Shown one piece after another: positions 1 to 13,300 of a stretch of 53,919 bases of DNA. Numbering within the stretch: the stretch's first letter is position 1; each line of letters begins with the position of its first letter. This DNA comes from Smittium mucronatum (lineage: Eukaryota; Kickxellomycota; Harpellomycetes; Harpellales; Legeriomycetaceae). Under the pieces are notes generated by a model. It saw nothing but the letters and a program-made list of their open reading frames with translations. It ran no database searches and was not told where the DNA came from. Location of the stretch: contig LSSL01000664.1 of assembly GCA_001953115.1 (NCBI GenBank), positions 1 through 53,919 on the forward strand, read 5' to 3'. The position numbers and the translations under genes were made by a program.

Positions 1-63
1 TTTTCTACCCAACCCCGCTTTGCCGCTCTGTCAGCTCGTTACCCACTGTGAATTGGTTCAAGG
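1..63 (-). mobile_element. SINE family S, 5' head only (cut by window edge)
   Basis: Read on the minus strand, this GC-richer segment begins CCTTGAACCAATT and continues through GAGCGGCAAAGCGGGGTTGGG. This aligns with the heads of the full-length copies at 10,159 and 16,386 on their own strands. The rest of the element lies outside the window, so neither poly(A) tail nor target duplication can be checked. It is more diverged from the other two copies than they are from each other. Confidence 0.6.
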
Positions 64-248
64 TCATTTCTAATGGATTTTTTTTTGCATCTGTTGGGTC
101 ATTTTTGTAAATAATAAGCGGATTTCACTTATAAACATAAATATATGCCATTGTTGGATAAATTTTAATTTTTCATATATATTATTAGTATTTTGCCTTT
201 AATCAGAATAAATAATTATTCAATTCAATAGTAAGTCTTTGATATTTT

Positions 249-413
249 CTATAATAAAATAACCCCGTAGATCTAAAAAACAATCTATTGTAATGGAAAA
301 TAAGATCTATTAAAATGAAAAAAGGGCATATTGTAATGAAAAAAATTGGTCTATCGAAATGAAAAAATTGTATATTTCTATGATAATAAGGGTCTATTGC
401 TATGAAAAACCCT
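249..413. repeat. Degenerate tandem repeat, about 22-bp period
   Basis: About seven or eight loosely matching units follow one another, each built like TCTATTGTAATGAAAAAAGG, with a period of 20 to 23 bases. Because the period is not a fixed multiple of three and many units are imperfect, the minus-strand open frame across it (203-502) is most likely a by-product of the repeat rather than a gene. A similar array lies at 37,243-37,385. Confidence 0.5.
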
Positions 414-3400
414 GTAAAACACAAAATAAATATATTCTTTTTTACAAAACCAAATATAAATCCAACTCTTAAGAATTTTTGAATATTATAGTGGCTGAAC
501 ATAATGTTTCAAAAAAAATTTATCTCAGATAAATATTTTTGATTGTAGATTTTAAATTTTTTTAGAAAATTTAAACGCTCAAGTACTTTATAGTCTTAGT
601 AACAACACAAGAATAGATAAATTTTCATTATTTATATTTGTGTTTACAACTTTTCCTGATAAAATATATTTAAGAGCGACAAAATTAACATAAATATCAT
701 TAGTCCTTGAAATTATACATTTATGAAATGATTTTTTAGTAAAATGTAAAAAAAATTTCTAATACAGATATCTTTTGAAAATTTCAGTTTAAAAAACTAA
801 CATAGAGTTAAATTCTGAATTCTCTGAAAAGAGCTATAAATTGCGAGTTTCACATATAATCTCCAGGAAAATATTAAATCTCTGTACTATTATTAGTTAA
901 ACATAAATTTTTCGACTTATAGTTAATATTATATTAAAAAAGTACATTTTATCATTTATGGTTTAATTGAAAATATTTTGACAGAATTTTTACTTAATTA
1001 AAATCATGTAATTTTATTTCTATTTGTCTAAGTTGTGTCGTTTGGTGGAATTTATAACAAGAAAAAAAAAATTTTAAACAAAATTTTTATTAGTTTAATT
1101 ATACATTATTTAATTAGATATTGAAAATTTACTGGTTTTTAATGTTTTTTTTTTTGGGATAATAACTGTATTTTCTATTTTTTTTAAAAAATACTAATAA
1201 AATTTTAAAATTATTATTTAATAACACAATAACAACTTTTGATTAAAGGAACTTTATTTTTGGAATTTATTTTTTTACTAAATCTTTTTATCTAAAAAGC
1301 ATCATTCAATGATTTTAATATATTAGGATCATCAAATGAATTTTTAAAAATTCAAAATTTTTTATTTAAATAATTTAAATAATATAAAATTCATTCCATT
1401 CACTCTTAATATTTTTTTGTGACTGTTTTATATCTTTCAAAGGGTATCTTAATAAAATTAGCTGTTTTATCTGAGTGAATTTTTTTGTATAGATCTTCCT
1501 AGATCCAAATATACTTCTAATAAAAATTATTTAAATAAAGTTAACTACAAAATTAGATTATTATATAAGGTTAATTAATTTATATTTTATCATTTAAACT
1601 ATTTAACTTTTATAATATAATATAATTTATTATTTTTTTCGATAATGATCTTTGAAATAGTAGGTAGTATAAATATATATAAATGTGATTAAAATTAAAA
1701 GATGATTTGAGATCTTCTAAATAAATGCTGTATGTGTTTTTGTTCTCGAGTGGAATTTCCCTTAAGCGGTTTTGATCTTGAAGTGTTTTTATTTTATTTT
1801 TCGAGATTATGATCATTTTTTTATTGAAATAAATATTAACTCAACCTATTGATTTTGCAAATGGAATATCTATAAAATTGCATTTGAATAACACTTGTTA
1901 CAATTGAATTATGATATATTTTTATTTCAAAATTTGTTAGTTTTTACAACAAGGGGAAATTTTTATCCTTAAGATATCATTTTTATCTCTTTATATGTAT
2001 TTGTTTTTATCTATGACCTCGCTAATTCAGGGATATTTAACAGAGCTATATCAATAAAAATGATTTAAAATTTTGAAAAAAAATTAATAATTTGTATATT
2101 AAAATGGAAAACATAATCTAATATGAATAATTTGTACTAATAATTTAGATTTAATATTTTATGATGCTTCTAGTTGCTTATGTAGAGAAAAACTGGTAAA
2201 ATCAATATTTATTACATAATTTTGAAATTCTATTTGATTAATTAGTTTATATCATAAGAATATGAATGTTATTAATTCGAAAAATACTTTCCTTAAATTA
2301 GTTTTAGTATGTCCATCTTTCAAATATTAATTTCTTTCAAATTTTAAAAAGGCAAATTTTTTAAATAAAAGAATCATTATTTTGAAAAAAAAGGGTTATT
2401 GATCATATTTTGGTTTATTAGTTGCCGCTGAGGATGTATATATCAATATCTTTAAATTTATATTATTTAAGATATATTATTATTATAGTAATCTTCTTTT
2501 TTTTCTATATTCTATTTTTTTCTTATATAAATCGATAATGATTCATTAATTTTTTACTTCAAATGGAAATATTTTCATGATTCAAAGTATAATTGTTTTT
2601 ATGCTATAATTATAACCGTCTTAATTCTGATTATAAATTATACAGATTTTAAATTGAAATCACAATTATATTTATTACCGCTGATATGATGTTTAATTTT
2701 ATATATTTCAACAGTAAATAAAATTTAGACTTGATTTATATAAATATCCAAATATACTAATAATTTTTTTCAAAAAAAATATTTAAGTATATTTTATTTG
2801 TAAAATAGTTTTAAACCACAAATTTCTGTAATTTTTACAGAAAAAAAATGATTTGGAAAGAAAACTCAAATTTTAATGGTATAAGTTTTAAATTATATAT
2901 AATGTTTTATTAAGCTAACTCATTAACACTAATGGTATTTTAGATCAAGAATATCTCATATTTTCCTTAGGCAAATACAAAAGTAAAGAATTTTATATTT
3001 TTAAAAAAAAATGAGCAATGATTTAAATGGATTTTTTTAACAATAAATATTTCCCATGTCCAATTTGCAAGAAAAATAACCTCCAGATCTCTGCAAACTA
3101 AATATCCCTTAATATAGAGGAAATCTTAAATAATCATTGTTAGTAATATAAATATATTGGATAAAATATAATTAAATTAAACTTTATATAGAATAAAATG
3201 CGATTAAAATAATGAAGTATCATAATAATTTGGGATCAAAACCACAAATAATAGATCAAAACTAGTCGAGGATTGAAATAACATCAACATATATGTTATC
3301 ATTTTACTAAATTATGGTTTCTATATTCTTAATATGAATAAAATACCATTTATGTTATTTCCAATTTTTAAATCATAACTTTGAATTAATATCTAAAATT

Positions 3401-4247
3401 CTATATTTATATATCGGATTTTATATTATTTTATTGTATAATTACATCTGATCATTCTTTTTGTAAATAATAAGAATTTTTTAAAAAAAATAGATTGTTT
3501 TGTAATTCTTACAAATACTGAAAGTGGCTTTTGTAAGCTAAATAGTAAATATAGGCTAATTAACTAATATTTAACCATTAAAATAACTTTAACCAAAATA
3601 AACCAAATATAGATATTTTAGTCTATTTATAACTGTGTAAAGTTTCGGTTATTTTTTTGTTTCGATTTAAAAGAGGTTTTAGATCATAATATATATATTT
3701 TTCGTGAAGCTGATTTAATTGGGTGAATTAATGATGTTATATAACTGTTCTTGATTTAAAATCATTTTTATTATTGTGTAAATCTCAGTGAGAATTATCA
3801 AAAAATAGAAACCAAACTAAATTATTTTACAAAATGATTTTATTGCTTAACCGATGGTCAAAATTAGGTTAGCTAATAATTTGACAAATTTATGCCATAT
3901 TCCACTTTATTGTGTACATTTCAAATATAATAAACAAAATTTGAGCTAAATGGTATAATTCGACCATTTAAAATCGCTTTCGACTAATTCAAATATTTGT
4001 CCTATCAAATCCTTAAAATTTTTATATAAATTTCGACTAATCTTAAAAGAGATCAATTTAAAATGAAGGGCTCAATGAAAAAAAATACATTTGATTTTTT
4101 TATTTCTATACAACTAATTTAGATACATTATTATAATTATAAGTTGGTATAAAGCCTTATTATAGGATTAATGGAAAATATAGCCCATTATTTGAGTTTT
4201 CAGTTTTAACAAATAAAAAGTAAATACCCAGCGAAATTAAAATTTAT
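414..4247. other. AT-rich gene-free stretch
   Basis: No protein signature, RNA gene or well-formed repeat was recognised here on either strand. The sequence is dominated by A/T runs, and open frames are short and of low complexity. Confidence 0.6.
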
Positions 4248-4409
4248 CCCTTTTAGTGCCCAAATTTTTGCCTCAATCCCATTATTGAAAATCAGCTATT
4301 TAAATTTGCTAGATTTTTTTAAGATATCCAATAATTTATAAATATAATTTTTAAATGGTAGACCTAATCAAAGGTTTAATAAATTCCTGCACTTTTAACT
4401 CTGATGGGG
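4248..4409 (+). mobile_element. piggyBac-like MITE, copy 1 (162 bp)
   Basis: The copy starts CCCTTTTAGTGCCCAAATTT and ends CTCTGATGGGG followed by TTAA; the left flank reads TTTA, close to TTAA. Its body shares the blocks CCCAAATTTTTGCC, CCCATTA and TATCCAATAATTTA with copy 2, which lies inverted about 90 bp away, and with copy 3 at 46,611, which has exactly the same length. Ends of the CCCTTT type with TTAA targets are typical of the piggyBac superfamily. No coding capacity is present, so this is a non-autonomous element. Confidence 0.45.
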
Positions 4410-4494
4410 TTAAGCAAAAAAAAAATAAAGTTTTTAGAAATATTGGCTCTTAAATAGTGAAAAGATAGTTTATATCAAAATTTAACTATTTTAA

Positions 4495-4648
4495 GGGCCG
4501 GGGGTAGAAAAAAGGCATGAAATTTTGTATCAATATTTTCATTAAAAAATGATAGTTTTAAATTATTGGATAGATTAAGAAATATAGTCAATTTAATTGG
4601 TTAATAAGAACTAATGGGAATGGGGTAAAAATTTGGACCCGGAAAGAG
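4495..4648 (-). mobile_element. piggyBac-like MITE, copy 2 (154 bp), inverted to copy 1
   Basis: This copy is flanked by perfect TTAA on both sides (4491-4494 and 4649-4652). On the minus strand it begins CTCTTTCCGGGTCCAAATTT and carries the same internal blocks as copies 1 and 3. Its distal terminus, GGGCCGGGGGTAG on the plus strand, has drifted from the CCCTTTC consensus. Together with copy 1 it forms a tail-to-tail inverted pair. Confidence 0.5.
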
Positions 4649-4924
4649 TTAAAAAAACACCATGTTTTTGTTAGAGTTGAATAAATTGAGGGCTATTTTA
4701 CTATTCTTTTATTATGTAAATACGAATAATCAGCAGTTATTGGGAAAAAAAATGTTTACTCATGTTCAAAAAAAAATTGTCAAAAAACTACTCAAAATAA
4801 TGCCTGTGTTAATTGGATAAATTCATATATTAGTCGAAAATTATTAATTAAAGTTTAAAATTGCTAAAAACAATGGATTCGAGCTTATATCAGTCAAAAT
4901 TTACTATTTAACCTTAAAAATATT

Positions 4925-5588
4925 CATACCAAAACTACTTTTTTTTACAAAAAAATTAGGCAATTATACACAAAATATACGCTCAATCACAAATTATATT
5001 TTTATGCCGATATAAACCCTTAAATATTATGTATTAATAAACAAAAATCATCGCTCTTTTTATTTGAAGATTTTTTTAAGTTAATTATATGACAGATTCT
5101 TTTTTATACCGGACTTATTTATCTATAAAAACTACTTGAAAATCAAAATTCGATATTACTGCTGATGTTTATTTATAGTTTTATCAATAGAATTCTAAAT
5201 TTTATATATAACATAATAAGGGTTTCACCCACAACACAAATTATAATCACCTTAAATTTATTGAAATTTTTTATTAGCTACATGGGTTTCATTTAACCCT
5301 TTAAAATTTTTTAATTAGGATAGCAGCGAAATTTTATAGCAAATTATCTGCATTCAGAGAAACATCAATTTGATAACGTTGGAGTACTTTACCAATATAG
5401 AAATTGTTAGATTAAACACAATCTCCAAATCAAACAGCGCTTATGTTTTGCGTATGAATACGGAATATTTAAGTATTTTATTAGCCAAAAAATAAAAATT
5501 GAGATTGAGCGCATATTTTGTTTATAATTGCCTAATTTTGTGTAAAAAATCGTATTTTTTTGTATTAATACTTTTAAACCTTAGTTGT
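4925..5588. repeat. Imperfect inverted repeat pair with AATTAGGCAATTATA motif
   Basis: The arms are about 4,925-5,045 and 5,448-5,588. The left arm contains AAAATTAGGCAATTATACAC, then AAAATATACGCTCAATC. The right arm contains the same blocks reverse-complemented, as GATTGAGCGCATATTTTG and AATTGCCTAATTTTGTGT. About 400 bp of AT-rich sequence separates them. Either two copies of one small element inserted in opposite directions, or this is a decayed TIR element. The ACAAAATTAGGCAA motif also occurs in repeat family C near 39.8 and 41.3 kb. Confidence 0.45.
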
Positions 5589-7237
5589 GTTAAACTTTTC
5601 TAACCTTCCAAGTAATTATTAGGTAATTTATTTAAGACTTCTTGGTATGAAAACCAAGGCGTTGTTTATTTTCCAAATTAATAAAGGTTACTTATAGAGA
5701 ATCTTCATGACCTTTTTCAAGATAGATTTATTTATGGGCATAAACTTGCTCTTTTTATACTTATTGAAAATCTACTTTAGAAAGTTTTTAAAATTACCAA
5801 AAATTGCCTTTTGGTAGAAGAAATTACTAACATTTATAATAATAAAAGTAATAAAACTACATCCAACAAAATAACTAATAATATCTTATAAGTAATTTGA
5901 GGCTGAAATAAGTAGTATATTGCAATATGTACTCAATAGTACATTTAATAACAATTCCTTGCGTGATGACCGTTATTACTGCATGTAAGTATTCATTATA
6001 CAAGTAATCTTTATTCTCATAACAGTTGATATTATGATGGCTGCGAAAGAAGCGATATTTTTATTCTTGAATTATGTACCTTTTTAATTATATTGTAAAA
6101 ATTGATGTTATATAAAATTTTTATTCAAAGATTTTGTAGTTGAAAAAAATTCAGAGCGTTTACAATGAGATTAAAATACGCGCTAAAAACGAATACTTTC
6201 ATTTTTTTTATCATAAAATTCATTTTTTGATTGGTTTTTTTATAGTAAAAGTTTTTAATATGGTGACTGTTAAATCATAAAAACTTTATTAATATATAAT
6301 ATGAGTGAAGAGGATAATTTTAATGAGAATTATTTCATTTTAAAAAAAAGCTCTCTATTGATAATATAGGCAATAAAGGGGGGTAGTTCTATAGTAAATT
6401 TTCATACCTCCCACGAAAATAGAATCAAATGATTTTTTTTAAAAGATTCGTTAAACAGATATTTTGATTTTTTTTCAGAAACGCTTCTTAGTTTGTTTGA
6501 AGGATGAAAAAAATGGAGATAATTATTAGTAATACTTTAAAAAACAAAAAAAATGATAATAAAAAAGGTATAAATTTAAGCAAATATAGAAGAAAGATCA
6601 AAGCGATGATTAGAAAGAAAAAATAACAAAAATGTGTTAGTCTTTGAGATTCATCCTATTAAATATTGTTTATTATTTTTTTATTGTACTTACAGTATAT
6701 ATATATATAAAATCCAATCAAAAAATTTGAAGGTTAACCTTTTTCTTGATAAATTTTTTTAATTAGTAACCCATTTTTATAAAAAACAAGCATACGCTAA
6801 AAAATATATATATAAGGAAACCTTTAAAACTTTTTCATTTAAATTATAAAATTTTAGGAACCTCGAATAGTTGAAAATGATAAAAAAACTATAATTTAGT
6901 TCAAATATATTCGTCAGCAGGAAGCCCAGTTAAAACTGCTTTGTTGGTACTCTCCGATAAGAAAGGGCAATAAGAAATCACTATTCCTCATCATATATTT
7001 AATTTAATTAAATTTAATTTTAAAAATTTATAATACAGAATTAATCACCGAATATAAAAGTGATTTTTAATCTTTTCAAAATATTTTTTTTTTTATAATC
7101 TATTAATCTTTAAGAATTAAATATTAGTTTTTTTCGGTGAAATAAGATCAAAGATATTTTTTATTATTTCTATAAACTAAATGGGACCAATTTTAATTAT
7201 TTAAATACTTATTTTATTTACTTGACTTTATTTAAAA
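5589..7237. other. AT-rich gene-free stretch
   Basis: Nothing recognisable was found. A short less AT-rich patch at about 6,915-6,985 has stop codons in the frames I read and matched no family I know. Confidence 0.55.

Positions 7238-7280
<43 letters not shown>
7238..7280. repeat. (ACT)14 microsatellite
   Basis: Fourteen uninterrupted ACT units lie in AT-rich non-coding sequence. This is a pure trinucleotide microsatellite, likely to vary in length between strains. Confidence 0.95.
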
Positions 7281-8204
7281 TAAGCTTCAGTCTGCAAATT
7301 ACCACATCGAAAAAAATTTGAATTCTAAGATAAAATAATTTTTAATATCCAAATTTCAAAACCTATAATTGCAAATTGATTAATATGATCATATATTTCC
7401 ATTCAAATTCTCAAATTCTGAAATTTAACCTTTATTTATTTTTTTTAATAAAAATGAGAAAATTACTTATGTGAGTATTAATTGCCACATTTTTTCTTTT
7501 TCCTATTATCTTCTGACTTCGTTAAACTATTAATTTTTAATTAAATTAAATTATTTATAATATTTGAAACTTGTTTAATTCATAAAAATGCATTATTTTT
7601 TATTTGTCAATCCAATTCCTATATAATGTCATTGACTAACATTTAAAAAATAATTCTTATCATTATCAAGTTATTATAATCTGATACAATGAAGAAAATC
7701 CTCATTTTTTCATTATTTAATTTAAGTATTAATTTGTTTAAAGAAATTTCGAATAAAATTATTAAATCTTTTAGTCTATCTTTTTTTTATTTTAAAGGGA
7801 TAATATTTTTATCAAGATTTTAATTCTCAGTGAAGATTAAAATGATTAAAATATATTAAAATTTTATTTTAAGTAAGATTTTAATTCTATTTTTTTTACA
7901 TCATCCTATAATCACTCAATATCAAAATTAAAGCTTGCTTCACATTAAAATAAACCCAAAAAATATTTTTTTAGAGCTCAAAAAAGCTATATTAGGGAAA
8001 TGATTTGATGCTATATGCAAATTTATTTTTAAAAAACGTTAAAAATATTTAGAAAGCTTCTATCTTTCGAAAAAAATTGTCGGTATAGTGTTATCTCTTC
8101 TAATAAATAGAAAATAATCTTCAACATAAAATTTAATGAGCTCTATTGAAATCAAAAGTCGGATTAATTACTGTTATCGGCGAAATAAATTTGCGAATTT
8201 GTTG
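7281..8204. other. AT-rich gene-free stretch
   Basis: No gene or repeat was recognised beyond A/T-rich low-complexity sequence. Confidence 0.55.
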
Positions 8205-8370
8205 ATTAAAATGGTTTTGGGGTCTCTAAAATCATTTTAGAAAATCAGGCTGAAGAATTTTACCAGGGTTTTAATAATTTCTTTACGAAATTAAACTAGA
8301 GAAAATTAATAGCGATGATATTTTTATCAAGAGGTTCAGTTACGGCTGGGGAATTATATGAGATTTTTTG
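8205..8370 (+). pseudogene. Possible piggyBac-type transposase fragment (decayed)
   Basis: In one plus-strand frame the translation includes ENQAEEFYQGFNNFFTKLN, a stop, then a stretch with FLSRGSVTAG. The piggyBac catalytic region carries a conserved DNFFTS block followed some 15 residues later by a G..A.GT motif. The spacing and pattern here match loosely, with the aspartate replaced by asparagine. Stops lie on both sides and no further domain could be followed. The assignment is weak. It is made more plausible only by the piggyBac-like MITEs elsewhere in the window. Confidence 0.25.
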
Positions 8371-10145
8371 AAATGGTATATATAATAAAAAATGATTCTG
8401 AATTAATTAATGATTTCAGATTTGGATACTTTGAAACACTATTGAAATGCATAAAAACCTTTTTTAATTTATTCTAGCATCATAGATTAAAAAAAATATT
8501 AAGTTTTTCATTTAAATTAAAGGTTATATTTTAACTGAAAATGATGGAATATCAAATGATGATAAAAAGTTAAACACTTTTCTGATTGATGATTTATTCT
8601 TTAAAACTTTGATCCTTGAGTTCAATTATTTTAAAATGATCCAAGAAATAAAATATAGAATGTTGGTACTAAAGGGATAAATTATGATTAAAGTAATCTA
8701 ATGAATATTAAACTATCCAGCATCAAAATATTCTTAGAAAATCAAAACTTGAAAAAAAAGTAATTTATAAATTCAATTACTTAGTAATTTATAAATTCAA
8801 TTACTTAGTAATGAAAAATTATAATATTCGGAAGTCTAATTTAAATATGGCTTAGGATTAACCATCATAACTAGAAAATTCATAGTTTCACCTCTGGATT
8901 TTTTATTAACGTGTATTAATTTATTATTCTGGCAGTACATGACAAATGAGGCAAAAAAAATAAGTTGGTACCAAAAAAATCCCATATTTTAGAAACTCAT
9001 TGGCTGCAGAGCTTATATTTGTGAATATTATTCAGTAAAATCACATACTGAAACCTATTAGAAGGATTATAAAACACCAATGAAATTGCAATTATTTTTT
9101 TGCAATTCAACCGAATAATTTTTGAAAGTACCTGAGTATAAAAGATCCCAAGCTATACTTTAGATGCATTATTTTTCAGGTAACATATGTACAAGAAATC
9201 AATAGATAAATTAAGGAATATTTTATCAATGATTTTCATGCTCAACCAGAATATGAAAATTTCTTTAAAATTGGTCTATATATAAGTTTTGAATAATAGT
9301 AACTGCATATACACAAAATAATTACGTATATTTAAGTATATAAGATTAATAAGCCTAAAAAAAGTGGGCTCCATGATTCATATGTTCTTTATAGTTAAAA
9401 ATCACTATTTCCACACCTTTGAAATAGATGTTGGAAAAATATACATTTGAAACAGAAAAAAACTAAATCCCATTGTTACAAAAATATTTCCCACATCACT
9501 GCTAAGCTATGATTATATCTGAGAACTGCTGATTTAAAAAAAAAATTATAATTTTTTTTGATATATATTACACCTTTTTAGAATTTTTTTTTTATATATT
9601 TCGAATCTTGGATTCTGTAAGGTGGTACTAGTATGCCAACGAGTGGAGTATCCTGCGAAAATCAGTATTTCTCCAAAATACAGATTTATTGATAGAGGAT
9701 CTACAATAATCTCGAAATGAGACAAGATAAGCAATATTTTATTAATATTTTTGCTAGATACAAAGTCTGTAATTTGTATTTTAAATTTTATTAGAAATTT
9801 TATGAGCTTTATTAAAAATTACCTTCATTGAAAAATTGCAACAATAAAACATTCAATCTTGGCTTTAGAATACAAGGGATGAATAGAATGAGATGATAGA
9901 AACCAATATTTAAAACCTGCATGTTACCCAGGTCAATTATTCAGTAACTATAAAAAAATTTTCAAGAGCATAACTTGTGTCTCTTTTATACTGTGAACAC
10001 TAACTGCCACATATATTGGAAAATTTTCAACTTGGCATGAGAAATAATAAAAAAATGATGAAACATGATGAAATTGTACAAAATTTAACATCAAAAATGG
10101 CTCAGATATTTGTTCGAAGATTATATGAACGTAAAAATAGAGGTT
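8371..10145. other. AT-rich gene-free stretch
   Basis: A somewhat less AT-rich patch at about 8,920-9,300 gives plus-strand translation pieces of normal-looking composition, such as WQYMTNEAKKISWY, broken by stops. It may be another protein fossil but was not assigned. Otherwise nothing was recognised. Confidence 0.4.
8759..8806. repeat. 24-bp perfect tandem duplication, self-complementary
   Basis: Two identical adjacent 24-bp units, AGTAATTTATAAATTCAATT followed by ACTT. Each unit can fold on itself, since AAGTAATT pairs with AATTACTT. Confidence 0.8.
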
Positions 10146-10158
10146 TCATAATTAGAAC

Positions 10159-10313
10159 CTTGAACCAATGCCCTCGAGGTATGGAGCTGCTAGAGTGGCA
10201 GAGGGGAGTTGGGTGAAATTTTTTAGAAAATTTTCACTTTTTTTAATTTTTTTAAATTGGTTATTATAACTGTTTATTAACTTCAAAAAAAATTTCCCGT
10301 AAAAAAAAAAAAA
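10159..10313 (+). mobile_element. SINE family S, full-length copy 1 (155 bp)
   Basis: The element is bounded by a perfect 13-bp target-site duplication, TCATAATTAGAAC, at 10,146-10,158 and 10,314-10,326. It begins CTTGAACCAATGCC, passes through a GC-rich head (GAGCTGCTAGAGTGGCAGAG), then an AT-rich body, and ends TTTATTAACTTC...TTTCCCGT plus a 13-A tail. The segment TGGCAGAGGGG (10,196-10,206) resembles a Pol III A box, but no convincing B box was found on this strand. Size, tail and duplication together define a short interspersed retroposon. The short plus-strand open frame running into it (10,016-10,216) is not a gene. Confidence 0.8.
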
Positions 10314-10326
10314 TCATAATTAGAAC

Positions 10327-13300
10327 AGATATATATTGTAAAAAAAATGCATTTTCATTATAAAACTCTTTAAATATGGAGCATATAATTAAAATCAAAT
10401 CAAAAGAATATTCGGTTTTTAATAAAGTGAATGTGAAAGCATAAAAAATACTCAAAACTGAGTTTTTGAAAGACTAAAATTATGAAAATATTTGATATCT
10501 TGGTTTTAATCGGAGAATCCAATAGATTATGATCTAAACTAGAGATAGTATCTGAAATCGTATAACAAGACTATTTTTTAAACAAATTTGTTAAGGTAAT
10601 ATTTTTACGCTTCTGCAATCCAATTTTAAAAAGAATAAATATAATTTATTCAACATTACAGCTTTATTCAATCTCAATTTTTTAACTTAATTTATATTTG
10701 AAAAAAAACTTCAAATTTTTAACTTTTTTAAAATAAATTCATAAATAGGAATAAGGAAGTTTCAGTTAATATTAACTTTTTTTATACACAATAAATTTAT
10801 CTCCCCACTTAAATAAAGTTTCATATAATATCTTTTTGAAATTCGAAAATAAATTTACCAATTAAATATAAAAGAAATCGGTAAAAAATTATAATCTGAC
10901 CTCATTAGTATTTATAGAGTTTGTTTTAACCTATTTTTTAGGGGAAATAAAATGTATATAAAGATTACATATTCCCTATCTTTAGCTCAAAAAAATCATA
11001 TTTCACTTTCAGGTTTGAAACACATCTAAACGAAAAGGTATTTTATTTATTATTTATTTTTTGTTTTTTTAAAAAAATGCGTAAATATCATCATTTTTGA
11101 TATTGGAAATTTTCTGAATGGGCATCGATGATTTAATTCATTCTTTATTTTTTTTGGGATTTTGGGAGTAAATAAGTTATATTATTATAAATTTTTTATT
11201 CTGTTAAATTTTTATTAATTGAAATTTTAAGGAATTTTAAATACTTGAACTGAGTTTTTAAGCCAATATACGGATTTTTAGATGATATATGAACTCAAAA
11301 AAAATCCAGTAGACTCTATAATCATATTTATTTTTAGGATTCCGCAGACTATATAATTTTCTGAATAATTTAATCATGAAATAACTTCAATTTTATTCCT
11401 TCTATTTAACATTAAATTCAATCAAACTTCAATATTTATGAAAATAAAGAGCAGAAAAATGATAAATAGATCACATCTATGAAAAATACCACTAAATTGG
11501 ATTTTTTATTTTTAAAGCACAAAATAATATGGTCCATTTAGCTGATCCTCTATATATGTAGAAGTTTCTGGTTTTTCATTACCATTATTCGGGGTTTTAA
11601 GTGATATACTTTGAGGGTTCATCATGAATTAATATTTGTGTTTGAAAATAGCCAGGCTAATGTGTTCTTAATATGAATTTAGAAGGTAGTTTTTTCTTCT
11701 TTTTTTACAAATTTTTTTTTTAATGGTGGGTTTTTTTTGCTTTTATTTCGTTTTACAAAAATAGAACAGAAGGAAAATGCGTAAAGAATATGAATGTATA
11801 AAATTTATTAAAAGCTTCAAAAAATTAATGCCCTGAATATAGCTATAATTATTAATGATCTTTATTTTTAGTTAAGTTTTTAACACTCACAATTTTCAAA
11901 TTTACTTTTTTAGGTATCGTCTTATTTCCAAAAAAAGCCTTAATTCTCTTTTATTACAGGAAAACTGCTTTGTTTAATACAGGTCTTAATATGTACTGGA
12001 AGTCCAAGATTAATTGTATTGAAAAATGACGTTTATCCTATTTATTATAATTGGAGTATCATTTTTCTTTTATGCATGCGATTACCTGTATAATTTTTTT
12101 TTTTGAGTGTCAATAGTGACTCTTTTTAATAATAAATTTTCTTGTTTAATATCTCAGTTATTAGCATAGAAGGGTAATATAACAGTAGAATAACACTACC
12201 GGATCTTTGAGTTCCATGCAATCCTGTTTATGTTTATTTTTATATCTTATTAAAGAAGCTATAAAATATCCAAAAATTTCCAGATAGCGAAGACTCGGAT
12301 GAGTATAACATGAATTTATCAAATTCAGATTGGGTGTAATCAGATGCGACATCTGAAATTCTACATATATACATTCTTCATTTATTTCCGTAAATATTCT
12401 ATTAAGAAAAACTTACAAAAGTTGCATAAATCTTAATATGAATAATTTTATATTTTATATTGTTTGAAATCGGATTATATATATGGATATATTTCATTTT
12501 TACTTATCTATTCCTTATTTTAAATTGAATTTTTTTGAATAATTATTGGCTTATTATGAAACTTTATCAAATCAGTTTTATCGATTTGAATATTTAGTAA
12601 TTATTTATAATCGATTTGTAAAGCTGCTTTATTTGTAATTGGACAAATTAATATTTTTGTAGAAATATACACTTCGAATTTCCATAATAATTTCCACGTG
12701 TCATGATCTAAATTTCGTGAAAATATTTGTATACTATCTTTAATTATTTTTTCTATTTTTATGAGTTAAATTTTATTCTGTTTGAAACTTGATAAAAATA
12801 ATTATTTATTTTAGTTTAATATAATATCTTTATAAAAAAAATTTGTGGAACCTATTTCTGGAGAGTTTTATTTCAATATTTGAATCAGACAATAGTAAAT
12901 TTCTTCCAGATTAAATCTATTATTGCATTTCATTTTATAAACGTATTAAATATCCTTTAACTGGAGTCATAATATCTTTAGATATTAAACAGATCCCTTA
13001 GAATATAAAATACCGAATAATTTTATTATATCTAAAGATATCACTGGGTGTCTTTATTGGCCAATATATTTGTGGATTTGGTACTAATAACTTACTTATA
13101 TGAGAATATTTTTATTTCTTCAATACATTTTTTTATTATGGATTGATAAAACTTTTTTTTTTGTAAATTTGAATATGTTTTTCTGGCCCTCAAAATAGAA
13201 TTATCCAAATAAGTGAATACAATTCTTTTTGGACAAAAACCTCGTAGATTTATTATTATGGCTTGGAAAAAACTTTCATAAAATTTAAGTGTATTTTTTT

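Noticed and set aside
203..502. 99-codon minus-strand open frame
   Set aside because: Its Phe/Ile/Tyr-rich repeats follow the degenerate 22-bp array; no start context or conserved domain.
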